NCBI GenBank assembly: GCA_019100305.1
Contig: JAHRHW010000163.1
Span: 1-9,024, forward strand
Length of the DNA: 9,024 nucleotides
Origin: Candidatus Thiodiazotropha taylori
GTDB lineage: Bacteria; Pseudomonadota; Gammaproteobacteria; Chromatiales; Chromatiaceae
Direction of reading: 5' to 3'
Part shown: in pieces, positions 6,219-9,024 of the stretch
How positions within the stretch are numbered: position 1 is the stretch's first letter
Layout of the letters: each line of letters begins with the position of its first letter
Position numbers and translations under genes: made by a program
Notes under the pieces: generated by a model
The model's input: only the letters and a program-made list of their open reading frames with translations
The model's database searches: none
What the model was told of the DNA's origin: nothing

Positions 6219-6247
6219 AGTATAGCATATAATAATATGCTAATAAA
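6219..6247 (-). promoter_or_regulatory. Sigma-70 promoter of the small exported-protein gene
   Basis: On the minus strand a -10 box TATACT (complement of 6219-6224) is preceded by TG one base upstream, making an extended -10. The weak -35 TTTATT is at 6242-6247 with a 17-base spacer. The start site would be near 6212, about 27 bases before the ATG at 6185. Confidence 0.5.
6224..6241. repeat. Inverted repeat filling the promoter spacer
   Basis: AGCATAT (6224-6230) and ATATGCT (6235-6241) are perfect reverse complements around AATA. The repeat almost exactly fills the spacer between the -35 and -10 boxes of the promoter at 6219-6247, the place where many repressors and MerR-type regulators bind. 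The region is AT-rich, so chance symmetry is possible. Confidence 0.4.
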
Positions 6248-6342
6248 CTAATTAAATATATTAAGCGTTTTATTCTGATAGCTGCTTCACAGTTTCCCTG
6301 ATACCTGAGAATTGAAACCGTGTAAGTGCCTGATTCTTGGGT

Positions 6343-7419
6343 TCAGAACCTAAGATGGGTGGAGGCATTCAGACTCTTCTGTTGGCCTCTCCAGTTGTCG
6401 ATATGGAATTTGGTGAAAGGCAGCCCGGTCAATTCGAAGAATCGAGGCCAACCGATACGCTCCACCCAATCATTAATCCGCTCCCAGTCTTTGGCATGGG
6501 TCTGATAAGCCTGGAGAATCCTTTTGACAATGGCAGTGGCCTCCGGCCAGCGTGGAGGATTGTTGGGTATGCCGGCCGCCACCAGTTTTTGGAATGTGGG
6601 CCGGCCCCGGGCATTTGAGTGATTGCCGCCAACCCATACCGCCAGCTTTGAGTGTTCCGGGTCATTGATCTGCATCGGCGGGCAGGGTGGATAACAGGCG
6701 CCGCAACAGACGCATTTTCTCTCATCGACCTCCAGTGAGGGTTTACCATTGACCATTGCAGGCCGTATTGCCGCCACCGGGCAACGCGCCACCACCGATG
6801 GCCGCTCACACACGTTTGCCACCTGGGTATGATCGATTTTGGGGGGTTTGGTGTGTTGGATATTGATCGCGATATCCCCCTGGCCGCCGCAATTGATTTG
6901 ACAGCAGGAGGTGGTGATATGTACCCGGTTGGGCATGTTCCATTGGCGAAATTCATCCACCAGCTGATCCATCATCGATTTGACCACACCTGAGGCATCC
7001 GTGGCGGGTATATCGCAATGCAGCCAGCCCTGGGTATGGGAGATAGCTGCAACTGAATTTCTCGTACCGCCAACCACGAATCCGTTCGATTCCAAGGCTT
7101 CGATCAATGACGCCACACGGCCCCCGTCGGAGAGCATGAACTCGATATTGCTGCGGATTGTAAAACGGACATAACCATCCGCGAACTGATCTCCGATCTC
7201 GCACAGTTTACGCAGCGTAAAGAGATCCAGAATCCGTTGGGTGCCCGCCCTCACGGTCCAGATTTCATCACCACTCTCCGCCACATGCCGAAGGACTCCC
7301 GGCCTGGGGTCTTCGTGGTATCGCCAGTGGCCGAAATTCTCACGCATCACGGGATGCATATACTGAATACCATCTGGACAGCCGCTTTCAATCGGAATTC
7401 GTCGTTCTGCACTTGCCAT
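6343..7419 (-). CDS. dsrB: Dissimilatory sulfite reductase beta subunit, oxidative type
   Basis: The 358-residue protein is DsrB, which with DsrA forms the cytoplasmic alpha2beta2 sirohaem enzyme. In sulfur oxidisers it runs in reverse, oxidising DsrC-bound or persulfide sulfur to sulfite. Visible ligands are C135 and the C172-C-x3-C177 group in SCCQINCGGQGDIAI, which correspond to the cysteines holding the catalytic sirohaem and its [4Fe-4S] cluster. A ferredoxin domain follows (C236-x2-C239-x2-C242-x3-C246-P, plus C204 and C213). The ATG at 7419 is chosen because GGAG stands 7 bases before it; an in-frame TTG at 7434 overlaps the dsrA stop but lacks that support. The gene starts 11 bases after dsrA, so the two are one operon. 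dsrEFH, the usual next genes, are absent downstream. No good terminator follows the stop; an 11-base palindrome (6340-6350) overlaps it. Confidence 0.97.
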   Translation of the reverse strand: MASAERRIPIESGCPDGIQYMHPVMRENFGHWRYHEDPRPGVLRHVAESGDEIWTVRAGTQRILDLFTLRKLCEIGDQFADGYVRFTIRSNIEFMLSDGGRVASLIEALESNGFVVGGTRNSVAAISHTQGWLHCDIPATDASGVVKSMMDQLVDEFRQWNMPNRVHITTSCCQINCGGQGDIAINIQHTKPPKIDHTQVANVCERPSVVARCPVAAIRPAMVNGKPSLEVDERKCVCCGACYPPCPPMQINDPEHSKLAVWVGGNHSNARGRPTFQKLVAAGIPNNPPRWPEATAIVKRILQAYQTHAKDWERINDWVERIGWPRFFELTGLPFTKFHIDNWRGQQKSLNASTHLRF

Positions 7420-7430
7420 CAGATCTCTCC

Positions 7431-8693
7431 TCAAGCCACATCCGCTGACGGGTCGTTCTGTGGGTGGTGTTCAAACCACTTGCGAGCCTCTTCCTCCCAC
7501 TGATCGGTGCGCACATAGGAGTTTTCCCGCGGGTGCACGATCATATTGGGATCTACATCAATGTTCAGTGCTTCAAGGAAGTTAACCAGGCCGATGCGTT
7601 CGATCATCTCTCCGATGCGTTCATGCTCGAGGGCGTTTTCAGCAAAGAAGTCGATGGTCTCCTCTGCCAGAGCCACCAGTTTTTCATAATCCTCTTCGCT
7701 CTCGAGCTTCATGAACGGAATCATCATGGTGCCGAAACGATCCCCGATCTTCAGGGTTCGTTTGCCGCCAATCAGCAAGCTGACGCCTCTATCCTCACCG
7801 GGGGAGAGCGCCTTGGGCATCACATTCAGACAGTGCATGCAGCGTACACAGTCCGCATTCTCTACCTCCAGCTTATCCTCATCGGTCAGTGAGAGTGCGT
7901 GAGTGGGGCAGCGGCTGATGACATGATCGATGATGTATTGGCGACCCTTATCGGAGAGATACTGTTTCACTTCCGCCTGATCCACCTGCATATCGTCTCG
8001 CCAGGTACCGATTACTGCAAAATCGGCACGTTCGATGGCATTCATACAGTCGTTTGGGCAACCGGAAATCTTGAACTTGAATTTGTACGGTAGCGCCGGC
8101 CGATGCATCTCGTCGAGGAAGTTGTTGACCAAGCGCCGATGGATCTCATGCTCGTTGGCACAGGATTGCTCGCAACGCCCCGATCCCACGCAGGACTGAG
8201 CCGTTCGCACACAGGGTCCGGCGCCGCCTAAGTCAAAACCATATTCATTGATCTCGTTGAAGAAGTGCTGGGTGTTCTCGGTATTCGCACCGATGAACAT
8301 GATGTTGCCTGTCTGACCGTGAAAGGTGACCAGGCCTGAGCCCCACTTCTCCCAGCTGTTTGCCAGTTGGCTCAATATCTTGGTGGTGTAGTAGTTTCCG
8401 GCAGGCGGCTGCACACGCAGTGTATGAAACTCTTTCGACTGTGGAAACCGATCGCCAACACTTGAAAAGCGGGGAATGATGCCACCGCCATAGCCAAAAA
8501 CACTGACCGTACCACCTTTCCAGTACCCTTTACGGGTCTCATAGGAGTATTCCAATTGTCCCAGCAGGTCGTTGGTGGTTTCTCGTATGCGGCGATCGGG
8601 ATGGGTGTCACGTAATCTCTTGATGCCTGTGACAAAGCTGGGCCATTCGCCACTTTCCAGCTGATCGAGCATGGGTGTCGGGTGAGACTTCAT
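7431..8693 (-). CDS. dsrA: Dissimilatory sulfite reductase alpha subunit, oxidative type
   Basis: The 420-residue protein is DsrA, partner of DsrB in the cytoplasmic sulfite-forming enzyme. The sirohaem/[4Fe-4S] motif is C168-x5-C174 (with C161 and C178 beside it) followed by C212-x3-C216 in SGCPNDC. The inserted ferredoxin domain is seen at C262-P and C282-x2-C285-x2-C288. Blocks such as NDLLGQLEYSYETRKGYWKG and TVSVFGYGGGIIPRFSSVG fit the oxidative, gammaproteobacterial branch as I remember it rather than sulfate reducers; a tree would settle this. Length is normal. The ATG at 8693 has an excellent ribosome site, AGGAGG, 7 bases upstream. It is the first gene of its operon, with a leader containing a candidate promoter at 8785-8812. 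No frameshift or missing ligand is visible, so the enzyme should be functional if its partners are encoded elsewhere. Confidence 0.97.
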   Translation of the reverse strand: MKSHPTPMLDQLESGEWPSFVTGIKRLRDTHPDRRIRETTNDLLGQLEYSYETRKGYWKGGTVSVFGYGGGIIPRFSSVGDRFPQSKEFHTLRVQPPAGNYYTTKILSQLANSWEKWGSGLVTFHGQTGNIMFIGANTENTQHFFNEINEYGFDLGGAGPCVRTAQSCVGSGRCEQSCANEHEIHRRLVNNFLDEMHRPALPYKFKFKISGCPNDCMNAIERADFAVIGTWRDDMQVDQAEVKQYLSDKGRQYIIDHVISRCPTHALSLTDEDKLEVENADCVRCMHCLNVMPKALSPGEDRGVSLLIGGKRTLKIGDRFGTMMIPFMKLESEEDYEKLVALAEETIDFFAENALEHERIGEMIERIGLVNFLEALNIDVDPNMIVHPRENSYVRTDQWEEEARKWFEHHPQNDPSADVA

Positions 8694-8784
8694 CAGAATG
8701 CCTCCTGTTGCTGGCCGCTCAATTCACAGATCCGGCTGATGCTGCGCCATTCGTACCGAGCATGGTTATCGGTTCTATTCCCCA

Positions 8785-8812
8785 ATAATAGTTGATTAAA
8801 ATAGTAGGTTAA
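8785..8812 (-). promoter_or_regulatory. Candidate sigma-70 promoter of dsrAB
   Basis: On the minus strand TTAACC (complement of 8807-8812) and TATTAT (complement of 8785-8790) are separated by 16 bases; the -10 box matches the consensus in five of six positions and the -35 in four. The start site would be near 8778, giving a leader of about 85 bases before the dsrA ATG. The surrounding DNA is AT-rich, which raises the chance of a random match. Confidence 0.4.
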
Positions 8813-9024
8813 TATCACCTTTGGAATAGACGGACTCAAACGGTGACGAGCCAATCAGAGTATGAACGCGTATCTGGGTGAGTCGTTTTGGATATTTATC
8901 CATGTCAGTGTCACTGACATTCGTGACAAGACTGGTTCAGAAAGTAGGGGAGCTAGAGGTTCTGTTCAGTAAAAAACGGTGGCAGGCTCTAAGATAGGAG
9001 ACACCTCTGAATAGTGACTGATTC
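8813..9024. other. Non-coding region upstream of the dsrAB promoter
   Basis: No convincing gene is seen to the right edge of the window. A 36-codon frame on the plus strand from ATG 8862 to the TAA at 8970-8972 has no ribosome site and crosses a palindrome, so it is not called. The notable structure is the palindrome at 8902-8920. Confidence 0.5.
8902..8920. promoter_or_regulatory. Perfect 19-base palindrome, possible operator for dsrAB
   Basis: ATGTCAGTG (8902-8910) and CACTGACAT (8912-8920) are perfect reverse complements around a single T. A further TGACA half-site follows at 8924-8928. The arrangement TGTCA-N7-TGACA resembles a binding site for a dimeric regulator. It is about 90 bases upstream of the candidate dsrAB -35 box, or may serve a divergent gene beyond the window. 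No T-run follows, so a terminator is unlikely. Confidence 0.45.

Noticed and set aside
7464..7892. 142-codon plus-strand frame opposite dsrA
   Set aside because: It is the complement of a highly conserved dsrA region and has no independent support.
1..9024. CRISPR array, insertion sequence, prophage or integrative element
   Set aside because: No regularly spaced repeats, transposase, integrase, tRNA or paired terminal repeats were seen.

Overview
The window looks like a piece of chromosome from a sulfur-oxidising gammaproteobacterium. The main evidence is a dsrA-dsrB pair of the oxidative (reverse) Dsr type that closely resembles, from memory, the proteins of Allochromatium-like purple sulfur bacteria and related free-living or symbiotic sulfur oxidisers. 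I cannot name the genus. Base composition is moderate and similar across the genes, and I see no transposase, integrase, CRISPR array, tRNA or rRNA.

Layout. (1) 1-265: the 3' end of a GGDEF (diguanylate cyclase) gene and a short terminator. (2) 266-1824: a control region with a possible sigma-54 promoter, then glcF, the iron-sulfur subunit of glycolate oxidase, probably starting at a TTG codon. glcD and glcE are not beside it. (3) 1825-2323: about 500 bases without a convincing gene. Its right half has the architecture of a sigma-54 promoter: a long dyad, an IHF-like palindrome, then GG-N10-GC. (4) 2324-5670: a TAXI-type TRAP transporter cluster made of a binding protein with a Tat-like signal peptide, a strong intra-cluster terminator, a fused DctQM-type permease, and a universal stress protein starting 10 bases after the permease. 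(5) 5671-5984: non-coding, ending in a strong terminator for the opposite strand. (6) 5985-8693 on the minus strand: a small exported protein of unknown function with its own promoter, then dsrB and upstream of it dsrA. (7) 8694-9024: the dsrA leader, with a candidate promoter and a perfect 19-base palindrome.

How the genes may work together. The left half is carbon-oriented: uptake of an unidentified small organic anion by the TRAP transporter, and oxidation of glycolate or a related 2-hydroxy acid. Both units have a sigma-54-like promoter, so they may share control by an enhancer-binding protein; this is inference. The right half is energy-oriented: DsrAB oxidises sulfur delivered from stored or reduced sulfur species to sulfite in the cytoplasm. 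The usual partners (dsrEFH, dsrC, dsrMKJOP, dsrL) are not here, so they are elsewhere in the genome or this is an additional dsrAB locus.

The points most worth checking are the sigma-54 region before the TRAP genes, the isolated dsrAB pair, and the small protein with a repeated D-x-F-Y-G unit beside it.
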